Source of the DNA: Eremothecium cymbalariae DBVPG#7215
Taxonomy: Eukaryota; Ascomycota; Saccharomycetes; Saccharomycetales; Saccharomycetaceae
Length of the DNA stretch: 64,000 nt
NCBI RefSeq assembly: GCF_000235365.1
Contig: NC_016456.1
Coordinates: forward strand, 496,001-560,000
Direction of reading: 5' to 3'
Below are positions 47,916 to 58,381 of the stretch, piece by piece. The translations under genes and the position numbers were made by a program. The notes under the pieces were generated by a model, which was not told the origin of the DNA, did no database searches, and was given only the letters and a program-made list of their open reading frames with translations. Numbering within the stretch: the stretch's first letter is position 1; every line of letters starts with the position of its first letter.

Positions 47916-49934
47916 ATGGCAGTCAGAAAACGATCGCAGAAGTTAATTCAGGAAAGGAATGCAAAAAGAAGGAGACAGGAGGACTCTTTGTTGGAAAGTG
48001 GATTGTTCAAAGAAGATATTGATGAAGAGGACATCAATAATGCAATCGACTCAGGCTCTGCAGGGAAAGGATCTTGGGAAGATGAGGAACAGGATTATGA
48101 GTTAAAGCCTCGGAAGCTGGATTCTTTAGATGTTGTAGAGGGTTTGCCTATTAAGATTAATGGGAAGTTGGAACGGAGGATGCGCGAGGTTTCTAACGAA
48201 GCAGTCGAGAGTGATTCTGATGGAGAGCGAAACAAGCAAGAAATTATGCATTCGGGTGGTGGTGATGATGATGACCATGAGAATGACCATGAGAATGACC
48301 ATGAGAATGACCATGATCAAGTGGTGATAGACACTGAGGACAGGATACTTGAGATAAAAGAGATGATTGCCGAGTTGGTGGAGAACATAATGGAGGAACC
48401 TGAGGAACATACATCAGCCTTGACTCGTTTGCGGAAAATGGCAGAATCGAAGAATCCTAATACTTGCAAATTCTCTCTACTTGCATTGGTACCTGTATGG
48501 AAATATATTATTCCGGGGTATAGAATCAGGCCATTGACGGAGGTTGAAAAGAAGGAAAAGGTCTCAAAAGATGTTGCCAAGTTGAGGAATTTTGAGGAAA
48601 AGATAGTTTTAAACTATAAACTTTATGTGGATAATTTGTCCGTTTTGGCCCGTACTGCTAATAATGAGTCTCCGATCAAGGTTGGTTTGGCCAATGTTGC
48701 TTTAACAGCTGCCGTTGAATTGGCCGGTAGCTTTTCACACTTTAACTTCAGGCAGGAAGTTTTAACAATTATCATTCGGAGAGTTTGTAAACCTAACCCT
48801 AGCGCGGATCCTGTGTTCCAAAAAGCTATTAAATGTCTAGAAGTTTTACTCAGTGAAGATGATGAAGGCAATGTCGCGTTGGACATTTTAAGGATAATTT
48901 CTAAAACAATGAAAGTAAGGAGCTACAATGTGGATGAATCCGTACTGAATATATTTTTGTCCTTAGATATTTTAAACGATTACAATTCTAATACCAAGTT
49001 TGATGAGCCTACTAAGCTTAAGCAGAAGAAGAAAGACCGAGTTCATTTATCAAAAAAGCAGAGGAAGGCCAGAAAGGAAATGAAAGAAATTGAAGAAGAA
49101 ATGCGTAAAGCAGAACAAGCAGTCTCTGCTGAGGAAAGAGAAAAGAACCAGGGGGAAATTCTAAAATTGCTTCTAACATTATACCTCAACATTTTGAAAG
49201 CTAGCAACAGTAGGCTAATTGGTTCAGTTCTAGAAGGTTTGGCGAAGTTTGGTCATATGGCAAATTTTGATCTACTAGGTGACTTTCTGACGGTAATGAA
49301 GGAAATTATAGCTGAAGCCAAATTAGATGATTTGTCAGCTAGTGAAGTCCGTAAGGTTCTCCTCTGCATTGTAACGGCGTTCTCACTAGTCACTAATCAT
49401 AACCACATGAAAATATCTGTTGATTTATCTACGTTTGTTGACGCCTTGTATGCTTTACTTCCGTATATTTCATTGGATGCTGATATCGAATTTTCGCAAA
49501 AGACTCTTAGGTTGGCTGATCCATTGAATAATGAATTAATCAAACCTTCAGTCAATGTATCCACCAAAGCTGAACTTCTGCTAAAAGCTCTGGATCATAT
49601 ATTTTTCAGGTCAAAATCCAGTACTAAACAAAGGGCTTCCGCTTTTACAAAGAGATTATATATGACCATTACACATACCCCAGAGAGGACGACGATCGCT
49701 ATATTAAAGTTTTTAGATAAACTAATGACCAAATACTCCGAAATAGGCGGTTTGTATTCAACAGAAGATAGAATTGGTAATGGTAATTTTCATATGGAAG
49801 CGTCTACACCCGGTAGAAGTAACTCAGAAGCCGCTACCATTTGGGAAAATACTCTGTTGTTCAACCACTATTGTCCAACTGTAGCTTCAGCTTCCAAGAC
49901 CTTGTTTAATAGATCTAGAGAAACATTAAAATGA
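47916..49934 (+). CDS. NOC3: 60S biogenesis and replication factor Noc3
   Basis: The 672-residue nucleolar protein forms the Noc2-Noc3 complex for pre-60S transport and is also implicated in pre-replication complex assembly. The N-terminus is basic (AVRKRSQKLIQERNAKRRRQ), followed by an acidic region with DHEN repeats. The NOC3 domain starts around residue 145 (ILEIKEMIAELVENIMEEPEEHTSALTRL), and a CBF/Mak21-type C-terminal region follows. S. cerevisiae YLR002C is 663 aa. Upstream, GCAAAATTTTCCC (about 47815-47827) and CTCATCTCATCTCGC (47839-47853) give RRPE and PAC-type motifs about 65-100 bp before the ATG. Confidence 0.95.
   Translation: MAVRKRSQKLIQERNAKRRRQEDSLLESGLFKEDIDEEDINNAIDSGSAGKGSWEDEEQDYELKPRKLDSLDVVEGLPIKINGKLERRMREVSNEAVESDSDGERNKQEIMHSGGGDDDDHENDHENDHENDHDQVVIDTEDRILEIKEMIAELVENIMEEPEEHTSALTRLRKMAESKNPNTCKFSLLALVPVWKYIIPGYRIRPLTEVEKKEKVSKDVAKLRNFEEKIVLNYKLYVDNLSVLARTANNESPIKVGLANVALTAAVELAGSFSHFNFRQEVLTIIIRRVCKPNPSADPVFQKAIKCLEVLLSEDDEGNVALDILRIISKTMKVRSYNVDESVLNIFLSLDILNDYNSNTKFDEPTKLKQKKKDRVHLSKKQRKARKEMKEIEEEMRKAEQAVSAEEREKNQGEILKLLLTLYLNILKASNSRLIGSVLEGLAKFGHMANFDLLGDFLTVMKEIIAEAKLDDLSASEVRKVLLCIVTAFSLVTNHNHMKISVDLSTFVDALYALLPYISLDADIEFSQKTLRLADPLNNELIKPSVNVSTKAELLLKALDHIFFRSKSSTKQRASAFTKRLYMTITHTPERTTIAILKFLDKLMTKYSEIGGLYSTEDRIGNGNFHMEASTPGRSNSEAATIWENTLLFNHYCPTVASASKTLFNRSRETLK
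48273..48316 (+). repeat. 12-bp tandem repeat in NOC3 (DHEN units)
   Basis: GACCATGAGAAT is repeated three times exactly, plus a partial fourth unit, encoding Asp-His-Glu-Asn repeats in the acidic N-terminal region. Confidence 0.9.
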
Positions 49935-50057
49935 GGTGATATATATTTGAAGATGGATATGTTTTATAGAAAATTCAATACAATAATCTATAATCAGATA
50001 TGATGCAAAATACAAAAGCTATTTTCAAACCACTTGAAAAATGCCAAATTAAATGCC

Positions 50058-51932
50058 CTATAACTTTAAGTTTGTGCTGCTAGTTTGACGACCAGCACCC
50101 TTTGCGTTACCCTTGGTATCACGCTTTTCACCTTTCTTATCAATGATTGTAACGTTCTTGGCCTTTGACAACGTATCAAGAACATCATCCTTCTTAGATT
50201 TCTTTCTTGCTTGCTTATTATTGTTTTCAAGAGCCTTGGATCTCTTTCTTTTGATTGCTCTACGTAATCTGTTCTTGTCCTCTCTGCTCAGTTCTTCCTT
50301 TGACATGACCACACCATTCTTTAGAGTTATTTCATCCTTATTCTCCGATTTCCCAACTCTGTAGATTTCTTGTGGTGCCAAGGTAGTGGAGGATGACATA
50401 GTTAATGGTTGTGCATCTTCCATAGCAATTGAAGCGGTCTGTACTTTGACTTCTAAAGACTTTTGAACAGGCTTTGGAATGAAACTTGCAGACGATAAAG
50501 CGTCCAATTTGTATACTAAATTCTTATACAAATCTGTAATTTCATCATGAGACTTCAGAAGTTCTTCTGAAAGTTCTGTTTCTTCGGAAACTCCTTTGTA
50601 TTCACCTTCATATATCTCAGCTAAGGATTTGGACGATTTAACATCACTGAGTTCCACCTTTTGTTTACCACCAAATGAAGAGATATCGGAAATAATTCTT
50701 CTGTTTAGATCATCAAAATTACCATCCTTAATTCTTCTCCTAATCATATCCTCCAATGACTCAGTAATTTCAGCTGTTATCACAGGTACTGGCTTGGCAG
50801 TTCTATCAAATTCTAATTCCTCCGTCAATAATGCATCTTCGGGACGATCCTTTGCCTTAACCTCACCCTTAAGGGCCCATTTCTTTTGTGCAACAGCTTC
50901 TTTTTCTAACTGCTCAATTTCTCTCTGGATCTGTAGTTGTTGAAGTTCAAAAGTAGAGAATTTCTTTCCTGTTTGTTTATCAGTATTGAGCTCATTGTCA
51001 GAATCCTCCTCTTCTTGTTGTTCAGCAAAAAGGTCCAGCTTCGCATTTCCAATAGCTGTTTCATAAATGTCTTCATCTAAATCTTTTCCAGGAACCACTG
51101 GAGATTTTAAGGTTTTCGAATCAGATTTTTCAATGCTATTTTTGGTCTTTGGAGGTTCAAAAAAATCATCATAATACAGAACTTCTTCATCGTCATCTGA
51201 CGAAAGATCGTCAAAGTAGTCAATTTCTTCATCTTCCTCGTGATCTTCCTGATCCTGAATTGAATCTTCAGCTGCTAAAGTCTGCCTGTTAAACTCTTCT
51301 AGCTCAAAAAAGTCGTCATTAATCCCATATTTATCACTTGCTTCATTATCTGGTTCTAGGGATTCTATTGCATCTTCATATGTTTCTTGAGAAGTTTTAG
51401 AGGGGTCTTCAACGTTATTTAATGTTTCATCTTCGTCGCTATAAACATCAGAACTACCATCTAATTCAGATACACTCTGCACTTCTTCATCATCGCTTTC
51501 ACGGAGACCAACATCCTTTTGCTCCACCCCTTCGATTGTTTCACTTTCTGATGCTTCTTCATCCGACGCCTCCTCAGCCTCACTATCAAGTTCACCTGGC
51601 TCCTCGTTCTCGGATAATTCCTCATCTTCAATATCATCACCATCATCAGCCATGTTTTTTTTAAGTGTGGCAATCTTCTCTACTAATTCACCGCCGATAT
51701 TATCTAGAACCATTTTTGCCTGCCACCATACTTGGTTAGCATCTAACCCCTCTATTGCTATCTCGTCAATTACACTCTTAAAACTTTGTTTTTCTGTCTT
51801 TAAACCGTCTTGTAAATGTATCACATCATCAAAATATGTCTTCACCAAAGAAAGAGGTTCATCGGACTCCAAAAACTCCTTTGAGATTAAACCAGCTGGG
51901 TTTTCCTTGATTCTTTCAATGAGCTGAGCCAT
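50058..51932 (-). CDS. MPP10: U3 snoRNP protein Mpp10
   Basis: The 624-residue component of the SSU processome binds Imp3 and Imp4 and is needed for early 18S pre-rRNA cleavage. The protein is strongly acidic through the middle (about residues 95-270). Conserved blocks follow: ISDISSFGGKQKVELSDVKSSKSLAEIYEGEY near 415, the domain LLKSHDEITDLYKNLVYKLDALSSASFIPKP near 465, and a basic end with RLRRAIKRKRSKAL. S. cerevisiae YJR002W is 593 aa. It converges on NOC3 and its promoter has an exact PAC site. Confidence 0.94.
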   Translation of the reverse strand: MAQLIERIKENPAGLISKEFLESDEPLSLVKTYFDDVIHLQDGLKTEKQSFKSVIDEIAIEGLDANQVWWQAKMVLDNIGGELVEKIATLKKNMADDGDDIEDEELSENEEPGELDSEAEEASDEEASESETIEGVEQKDVGLRESDDEEVQSVSELDGSSDVYSDEDETLNNVEDPSKTSQETYEDAIESLEPDNEASDKYGINDDFFELEEFNRQTLAAEDSIQDQEDHEEDEEIDYFDDLSSDDDEEVLYYDDFFEPPKTKNSIEKSDSKTLKSPVVPGKDLDEDIYETAIGNAKLDLFAEQQEEEDSDNELNTDKQTGKKFSTFELQQLQIQREIEQLEKEAVAQKKWALKGEVKAKDRPEDALLTEELEFDRTAKPVPVITAEITESLEDMIRRRIKDGNFDDLNRRIISDISSFGGKQKVELSDVKSSKSLAEIYEGEYKGVSEETELSEELLKSHDEITDLYKNLVYKLDALSSASFIPKPVQKSLEVKVQTASIAMEDAQPLTMSSSTTLAPQEIYRVGKSENKDEITLKNGVVMSKEELSREDKNRLRRAIKRKRSKALENNNKQARKKSKKDDVLDTLSKAKNVTIIDKKGEKRDTKGNAKGAGRQTSSTNLKL

Positions 51933-52332
51933 CTTGAATGAATTGTTTAAACTTCAACAGGTAGTCCTTATCTTTTTTACTGAATAATTATAACAATTAA
52001 TTATACTACTTATCATATTGCATTACTAAAATTTTTCAACCTCATCGCATCGCCAAAAAAGGTCCTGCTCGAGGTGAAAAAGAAATCAAAGCATCAGCGA
52101 CGATAGCGCACATCGAATATTGTTAACGGTTTAACAGTTGTCCACTATATTCATCGCATCGCAGCGATGAAATTAATTAGTATTGAGTAAAAGATTGCAA
52201 TAAGGAACTTGTATTTATGTCTGTTATCAATTTGTACTCGGAACTTGCCCCACATCAACAAAAGTGATAATCCTGGCCTTAATGGATCAGCTTTCCATTA
52301 GAAGTGGAATGAAATACGAGTACGGGACCTTT
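51933..52332 (-). promoter_or_regulatory. MPP10 promoter region with RRPE and exact PAC
   Basis: CTCATCGC (52041-52048), the reverse complement of GCGATGAG, is an exact PAC core about 110 bp upstream of the MPP10 ATG. AAAATTTTTC (52028-52037) is an RRPE core next to it. A second cluster, TTCATCGCATCGCAGCGATGAA (about 52150-52171), carries opposed GCGATG cores. The remainder is the AVT1 3' flank. Confidence 0.7.
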
Positions 52333-54150
52333 TTAAGCGATAATAGCAGCAGTGATACCTAAAATAGACAATACAGAGCTAATAAATATTGTCAGGTAGC
52401 ATGCAAAACGTTCCCATGGTAGAACTCTTTCTTCACATATTCTTAAATAGAACATACATGGTAAGATCAAGCATATCAAAAAACATAATCCAGCTCCCAA
52501 AAATGCGATCAGTTTATCGAACTCCGGGAAATAGATTGCTAATAGGACAAATACAATATTGGTACCGATTCTGTTCAAAAATTTGGTGATTTTTGTAAAA
52601 TATGACTTCTCTTCGTCCATTTCGTTCTCTGAATCCCGGACTCCTGTCATTACATCTAAAGTGGAAATAATGGGTCTTGCATTTAAGGGAGTTTTAGCAA
52701 TAGGAATTATGGCCATCAACACGGATATTAAAACATATATTGCCTGTGGGTAACCCTTTGTCAGCATCACTGATCTAGTAATTTCATCTTTTATTGCATT
52801 GCCAAACATTAAAAATCCGACTACGGCAATACCCATATCTGTGGAGGCTGTAATACTGTAGGTTGTCTTCAAACAAGAATGGAATTTCTGCGGATGTCTC
52901 ATATCAGCTTTCAAATTAGGAAACACAGCATGACCACCCCAGCATGCGCTCAATAGACCAATTGATAAGCAGAACTCTAAAAATGACATAGGCCACAATT
53001 GAGATGGGGCAGGATGCCATAAGGAACCTGGGCTTGTGGTTTTAAAAATACCACAAAAGAAGATCGTTAAAACAGTACTGATCGTTGCAACGATACCCAG
53101 TAAGGAAAAATTTGATAATAGATTTAGTGGCATGAATACCTGAGGAGTAATGAGAAAGAAAGCAACCATCTTATAGAAAGTGACCGAGTACATGGGGAAT
53201 AATGCGTTTAGTGAATCACCAAATAAGATAACCAAGGAAACTCCACAACCTAATAAATCCAGTGTAAACAAAAGTGAAATCAAAGCACGACCATTTGAAC
53301 CAAATGCTGCATAAGCTAAATCACCAAAGGAGATCATTGTAGGATCCGCATCAATACATCGAGATAACAACTCAGCAGAACAGAAAGTACTGAACGCAAA
53401 AATGCTTAACATCAGAAGCCCTAATATCCATCCGGCATATCTTAAGCCAAGTGGAAGTGCTAACAAACCAATTCCAATTAAGACGTTAACAGAATTAAAA
53501 ATAGTTTGTGGAGCAGTGGACTGCCCTGCTATCACGGTAATCACCTTCCCCTTGGTTTCCACTTGTTTCAACAATATTGAGTCTTCATCAAGAGAGATAC
53601 CATTATTAATATCATGGAAGGTCAGTGACTGGTTCGAAAATCCCCGTCCCAAACGCATGGAGTCCACATCGTCCAAGATTGCTTCACTGTCTCTTCTGGG
53701 AGTGTTTGAGTCACCAGTACCAATACTACCATACAAATCAGTAATGCAAGGACGAATAGACACAGATCCCTGACCTCCAATGGCAATCGACAACCGCCTA
53801 CCATTTAAAGACGGTGCTAATGTGTCAGGGTCATATAACTCGTCGTAGCCATCTTTCAGAAATGCACGTTCTTTACCTGTGTTTAATTCGATTGCTTTAA
53901 ACGAATTAGCCCTCTGAAAAGAAGTCGCAAACCTACCCAAAGAATTAACCCCCCGAAAGGAACCTATATTTTGATCGAATATAGATGTATGGTGAGCACC
54001 AAAGCTACCAGGAGTATTGTTTGAAACATTATTCTGAGGAACATCACCATGCTCTGCTTTTTGTCGGTCTATCCGCATTTCTATGTAATTAACATGAGAA
54101 CTAGGTGAACCCCTCAGCGGTTGCTGCTCCTGATCTATTCCTCTAGGCAT
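52333..54150 (-). CDS. AVT1: Vacuolar amino acid importer, AVT1 type
   Basis: The 605-residue amino acid/auxin permease family member takes up large neutral amino acids into the vacuole with protons in S. cerevisiae (Avt1, YJR001W, 602 aa). The first ATG in frame is 54150 ([10 protein letters not shown]). A hydrophilic N-terminus of about 210 residues precedes the core, which begins [33 protein letters not shown], a permease family hallmark. About 11 membrane segments follow, ending [10 protein letters not shown]. In S. cerevisiae AVT1 is next to CEN10; here a centromere lies two genes away. Confidence 0.95.
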   Translation of the reverse strand: MPRGIDQEQQPLRGSPSSHVNYIEMRIDRQKAEHGDVPQNNVSNNTPGSFGAHHTSIFDQNIGSFRGVNSLGRFATSFQRANSFKAIELNTGKERAFLKDGYDELYDPDTLAPSLNGRRLSIAIGGQGSVSIRPCITDLYGSIGTGDSNTPRRDSEAILDDVDSMRLGRGFSNQSLTFHDINNGISLDEDSILLKQVETKGKVITVIAGQSTAPQTIFNSVNVLIGIGLLALPLGLRYAGWILGLLMLSIFAFSTFCSAELLSRCIDADPTMISFGDLAYAAFGSNGRALISLLFTLDLLGCGVSLVILFGDSLNALFPMYSVTFYKMVAFFLITPQVFMPLNLLSNFSLLGIVATISTVLTIFFCGIFKTTSPGSLWHPAPSQLWPMSFLEFCLSIGLLSACWGGHAVFPNLKADMRHPQKFHSCLKTTYSITASTDMGIAVVGFLMFGNAIKDEITRSVMLTKGYPQAIYVLISVLMAIIPIAKTPLNARPIISTLDVMTGVRDSENEMDEEKSYFTKITKFLNRIGTNIVFVLLAIYFPEFDKLIAFLGAGLCFLICLILPCMFYLRICEERVLPWERFACYLTIFISSVLSILGITAAIIA

Positions 54151-54899
54151 CAAACTAATGTAACTTGCTTTGTTTCTTTGTTGATCTCCACCTATCTAAG
54201 ACTGTTTTATATTGAAGTAGAAAAGAATTCATGAGCTGAAAATCTTCCTACTTTTATGCTCAACCCACTTTGCTATTTATTTAAACTACAGAGTATTTAT
54301 AGTCGCTGCCTGTTCCTGTCAGCCCACATATAATTATTAAAATATAACAGTTAGTACTTCTGAAAACCCTATTTTAAGTATTAGCCCTGTGATTGGAATA
54401 TCCTGGGTTATCTCGTCTGATCGTTCATTAAGGACAATATATGCATACCTTTTCCTACTTAGGTTGCTTCTATCATCCGTTTTCACTTTGACCGGATCTG
54501 TTGTCCTTTACAGACCAAAATACATCATAGGAAATTAGAATACGCCATACATCATGTACTAATGCCCCATGGTATCCGTAGCACCACTGTCGTATCAGGG
54601 GTAAAGTTTTTATTTAAATTATCACAAATTACATAATTACGAGGATTAATAGGGCGTCAGTTAGATTCATTCGCCTTATGGCTTACCAATAAACCTTCTG
54701 GCATTTCATTTCTAAATAGTAAGTTTCACGACCAAATTCGTGAAGACGTTTTAACGGCACATTAATTTGAAATTCATATTCGCAAGAAATCTTCACTTAG
54801 GTCTCGCTGTAAATCAAGACAAAAGGTTTTCAAAGAGAGAGAGATAGACTTCAAGTGTCTATTGTGTTTATTCCAATCAATATACTTTTTGTACAAGTA
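54151..54899. other. AVT1 and FAS1-protein divergent promoter region, about 750 bp
   Basis: A bidirectional promoter region of ordinary composition. I see no gene, RNA or repeat in it. TTAAACTACAGAGTATTTATAG near 54282-54302 is TATA-like for AVT1. Confidence 0.55.
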
Positions 54900-57575
54900 A
54901 TGGTTCTTCGGCAGTTGCCCTTATATTTGTTATTCATTTTGTTATCGAGGTTATTAGCCCTTGCAGTAGGTAATCAGCAGAGTATTATTATTACGGAGTA
55001 TGACAAATATTTGTTAGCCAGAGACAGTTACGGCAATGACGATAGTGACTTTCCTTTCACAACCGTAGTCGATATATTGTCTCAAAATGTAGAGTTCTCT
55101 ACCTTTCTAAGAATACTTCAGCGAAACGGTGATATTCCTTACTTAAATGAGTTAGAGAATTTCACGATTATTGCTCCTGTTAACTCTGCATTTGTATTTG
55201 ACAATAATATCGAACTAGAGGACATTACTTCCTTGATAGGGAGATTTGACGTTAATGATTACATAGTGCATGACCATGTTATTGATTTACGAGAGTACGA
55301 ATGGGGGGTTTATGTGTTTGCAACTCCAACTCATCCTTTTACTATTGACATTAAGACGAATGGGTTCGCTAGAATAAATGATGTGCGAGTGGTTGATCGC
55401 AATATGTTTCCAAATATGCAAAATGCGTCTGTTTTAGCGGTGGGATCGTTACTTCCGAAGCTGCCGAGTCTCCATTCAATGATCACATCATTAGGAAATG
55501 ATCAAAATCAGTTCAATCTTAGCGTCGTTTCCCGTCTGTTTGAACTTGTCAAGGGCAGTCTTGGAGACACATCGAATGTGACCATTCTGCTACCTACAAA
55601 TGAATGTTTCGAAAATAGCTTTAATGAATTGGAGTTAAATTATCTTTTAAAGGATTTCAAATACTCTGATAAGGATTGGTTTGTTGACAAATTGTTTTTG
55701 GCCAATAAATTAAGGCTATCCGGAGTTCATGGTGGAATGTTAGACCCAAAGAACATCACAAATCTTAATAATGAACGTATAGAGTTGTCTTCAAAGAAAC
55801 ATGGTAATCATATTTCAGTGAATAAGACCGATACACAGCTGAGTAACATACTTTATGACAAGGGCGTCGCTCACGTATTTGACAACATTTCCGCATTGGG
55901 AAGTGGGATAAGATTCAATGCAGCTAAATACCTTTTGGGATTGAATGCCTCTGATTTTGTTAATGAACTATATTTTAGAAATTTGAAACATTTAATCGAC
56001 TCACCAGATGGAGAATACACCATATTTCTACCGCAGTCTTTCGATACCGAACTCTCTGATTTTTCACGGAATAATTTACTTTACCACTTTGTTAATTCTA
56101 AAATTTGGCTAAGTAAAGATTTCCTGGATACATCTGATCAATATCAGCTTACCAAAATGTACAATTCAATGTTTTGTTCCTCGTACAGAAAACTTGGTAG
56201 GAATTGTCAAAGGTTAAGAATTACAAAGTCAGAAGATAACAACTATACTATAAATGATAGATTTCGCCTCTCAGATCCAATTCCGTACCAGATTGACAAT
56301 ACCTTGATATACGTTATTGATGATGGGTTGGAGTTACCTGGCGATATGATCCATTCTGTGAATCCATTTTTACATTGTTCAAGTTCCCTAAGATTTTTGC
56401 AAAAACTAAATTTATTAGGATTGAAACCCAATTATGATGGCTATACCGTTTTTTTGCCATGCTTTGACTCCTGGAGTGACATGGAATTAAATGTAGATTA
56501 CCTGCGGCGCAACATTTCAGCTTTAACTGTTACTATGAAAAACCTAATTCTCAATGGAATTTTTTATACTGATGATATCCCAAAATCCGTAGATGTCACT
56601 AACTTATACGGTGAGCAAGTGTATCTGACATCAGATAGCGATAATACTTCAGATCATGAAATAGTACTGATAAATTTATCCACTTTAAGGGGGAATCTTA
56701 ATCTAAAGAAAAATATGGATATTATGTTTAACCAAGGCGTCATCCATCCCCTAACTAGTGTCCCTTATCCCAATTCACTAGAAATCTCTTTGAGAAATCT
56801 GATTGAAACGACAGATAATGCTGGTTTCCTGCATCTGCTGGATAAATTTCAATCATTTAAAGATATTATTGATATTAATGGCCCTTATTCATTTTTAATC
56901 CCGACCCCCAAATCCTTCATAGATAGTATTAATTTGAATTCAACAAACATAGAAGATCTTCTCTTGTTGCACATAATTCCAAATGAATTTACAGATGCAA
57001 TTTTAAATTGTGGCAAAGATATCCACACGAAATTGGGACCTATTTTGAATTGCTGTGAGATTTCCTCTCAAAATTACGTATTAAAAATTAAAGATGGACA
57101 AGATAAAGAGGTTAGAATATTGAAGAAGGGTTGTACGTCAATTAATAACCAGTCTTGTGTATTTCTCATAGACAAACCATTTTCTTTGGATTGGATAAAT
57201 AGGGAAAAGTACCATGTCTTCCTCCCAGGACTTTCATTTGCAATTGGATTAATAATAGGTATCATATGCTTATTCCTGATTTTCATTTTAATTATTACTG
57301 GCTTAAATATAAGACAGCACCATAAAGCAGCATATACTGATAGGGATCCAAATGAAACTACGAGGCTGCTACATCAAAGCAATTTGCAAACTTCAAATAA
57401 GCCACATAAAAACCTTAAAACAAATTACGGCTCAACTGGAAATAATGTCGAAAATAGTCGTCCGTTCGAAAGTTTATACTCCGAAAATTCAAGCTCAGCT
57501 CCCATTAAGATCTCTCACAGTCTAACAGAAAGAATTTCTCAGGATGAAAACAACCTTAATGGAATAAACCAATGA
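54900..57575 (+). CDS. Fasciclin-domain membrane protein, YLR001C type
   Basis: The 891-residue type I membrane protein is the centromere-proximal gene, as YLR001C is at S. cerevisiae CEN12. The ATG at 54900 begins a signal sequence (LPLYLLFILLSRLLALAVG); the frame is open upstream without an ATG. Several fasciclin (FAS1)-like modules are seen, with typical motifs FTIIAPVNSAF near residue 85, VTILLPTNECF near 225, YTIFLPQSF near 372, YTVFLPCFDSW near 512 and YSFLIPTPKSF near 660, and many N-glycosylation sequons. A single membrane span (FAIGLIIGIICLFLIFILII) near 785-805 is followed by a cytosolic tail with NETTRLLHQ. The S. cerevisiae protein is vacuole-associated with unknown function. Confidence 0.9.
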   Translation: MVLRQLPLYLLFILLSRLLALAVGNQQSIIITEYDKYLLARDSYGNDDSDFPFTTVVDILSQNVEFSTFLRILQRNGDIPYLNELENFTIIAPVNSAFVFDNNIELEDITSLIGRFDVNDYIVHDHVIDLREYEWGVYVFATPTHPFTIDIKTNGFARINDVRVVDRNMFPNMQNASVLAVGSLLPKLPSLHSMITSLGNDQNQFNLSVVSRLFELVKGSLGDTSNVTILLPTNECFENSFNELELNYLLKDFKYSDKDWFVDKLFLANKLRLSGVHGGMLDPKNITNLNNERIELSSKKHGNHISVNKTDTQLSNILYDKGVAHVFDNISALGSGIRFNAAKYLLGLNASDFVNELYFRNLKHLIDSPDGEYTIFLPQSFDTELSDFSRNNLLYHFVNSKIWLSKDFLDTSDQYQLTKMYNSMFCSSYRKLGRNCQRLRITKSEDNNYTINDRFRLSDPIPYQIDNTLIYVIDDGLELPGDMIHSVNPFLHCSSSLRFLQKLNLLGLKPNYDGYTVFLPCFDSWSDMELNVDYLRRNISALTVTMKNLILNGIFYTDDIPKSVDVTNLYGEQVYLTSDSDNTSDHEIVLINLSTLRGNLNLKKNMDIMFNQGVIHPLTSVPYPNSLEISLRNLIETTDNAGFLHLLDKFQSFKDIIDINGPYSFLIPTPKSFIDSINLNSTNIEDLLLLHIIPNEFTDAILNCGKDIHTKLGPILNCCEISSQNYVLKIKDGQDKEVRILKKGCTSINNQSCVFLIDKPFSLDWINREKYHVFLPGLSFAIGLIIGIICLFLIFILIITGLNIRQHHKAAYTDRDPNETTRLLHQSNLQTSNKPHKNLKTNYGSTGNNVENSRPFESLYSENSSSAPIKISHSLTERISQDENNLNGINQ

Positions 57576-57729
57576 AGGTTTCTTACTTAAAAACTTCTAT
57601 ACATTTCAGTACATATATTTTTTAACTTTAACAAACTCTAACATATTATTTTATTAATTAAATATGGGGCAAGAAGATAGGATAAAATATAATTTCGCAC
57701 AAAAAGTTATTTTAAAATAATATCATATG
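57576..57729. other. AT-rich gene end before the centromere
   Basis: This contains the 3' end of the FAS1-protein gene. It is strongly AT-rich with no further gene. Confidence 0.6.
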
Positions 57730-57927
57730 ATCACGTGTAATAAAAATAACTAAATTATAGATAATAAATAATTATTATAATCTTTATTAAAATTAATGAT
57801 ATATTAAACCTCTGTATATTAATTATTAAATAATTTTAAATATCAATACAAAAATAAATATAATTCTTTAAAATAAACAAAATAATATAAGAATATAAAA
57901 TACGTATATTGTTTCCGAACATAAAAA
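57730..57927 (+). other. Point centromere: CDEI-CDEII-CDEIII
   Basis: CDEI is ATCACGTG (57730-57737), an exact RTCACRTG match for Cbf1. CDEII spans 57738-57902, about 165 bp, with only 13 G/C in the 160 bases 57741-57900 (about 92% AT). CDEIII spans about 57903-57927 with the invariant core TTTCCGAA (57912-57919), whose central CCG is contacted by the CBF3 complex, followed by an A-rich end. The flanking genes are the orthologs of S. cerevisiae YLR001C and DNM1 (YLL001W), which flank CEN12. The CDEII length is about double that of S. cerevisiae (76-86 bp) and like Kluyveromyces lactis. Confidence 0.94.
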
Positions 57928-58060
57928 AATAGTTTATTAAATGAAAAAATTATGAAGACTTTATTAATCTGTTACATAACTCTGTTGATTTTAAGTTTAT
58001 ACAGATTGTTTAATTTAATTGCAACAGTCATTAGTTCTGTTAATCAGTTTATGATTTTGA

Positions 58061-58160
58061 TTAGTTATTAGTTATTATTTATTTTTTATTATTTATTTTT
58101 TATTATTTATATTTTATTATTTATTTTTTTATTAGTTATTATATATTTTTTATTTTTTTT
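58061..58160. repeat. T-rich imperfect tandem repeats beside the centromere
   Basis: Imperfect copies of TTATTATTTATTTTT recur. An 11/11 match to the S. cerevisiae ARS consensus, ATTTATATTTT, lies at 58105-58115, but such matches are expected by chance in sequence this AT-rich. Confidence 0.6.
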
Positions 58161-58381
58161 CATGTTTTAAATATACCCAAAGTTATATATATATAACATA
58201 TTATCGAAGGGAGGATTGTAAAGAATGATAATAAAAATGATATTGTGCATTTGTAAGTTGCAAGAATATACACCAAAAGAACTACTTCTTATGAAGTTAT
58301 CAATGGAAAAGCATTCCACAATTGATAAAAATTAATTTATATACGCTGAAAATGAAATTTTACTTCCTTGGTCACAGTATT
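58161..58381. other. DNM1 3' flank
   Basis: AT-rich sequence between the repeats and the DNM1 stop. No gene is seen. Confidence 0.55.
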
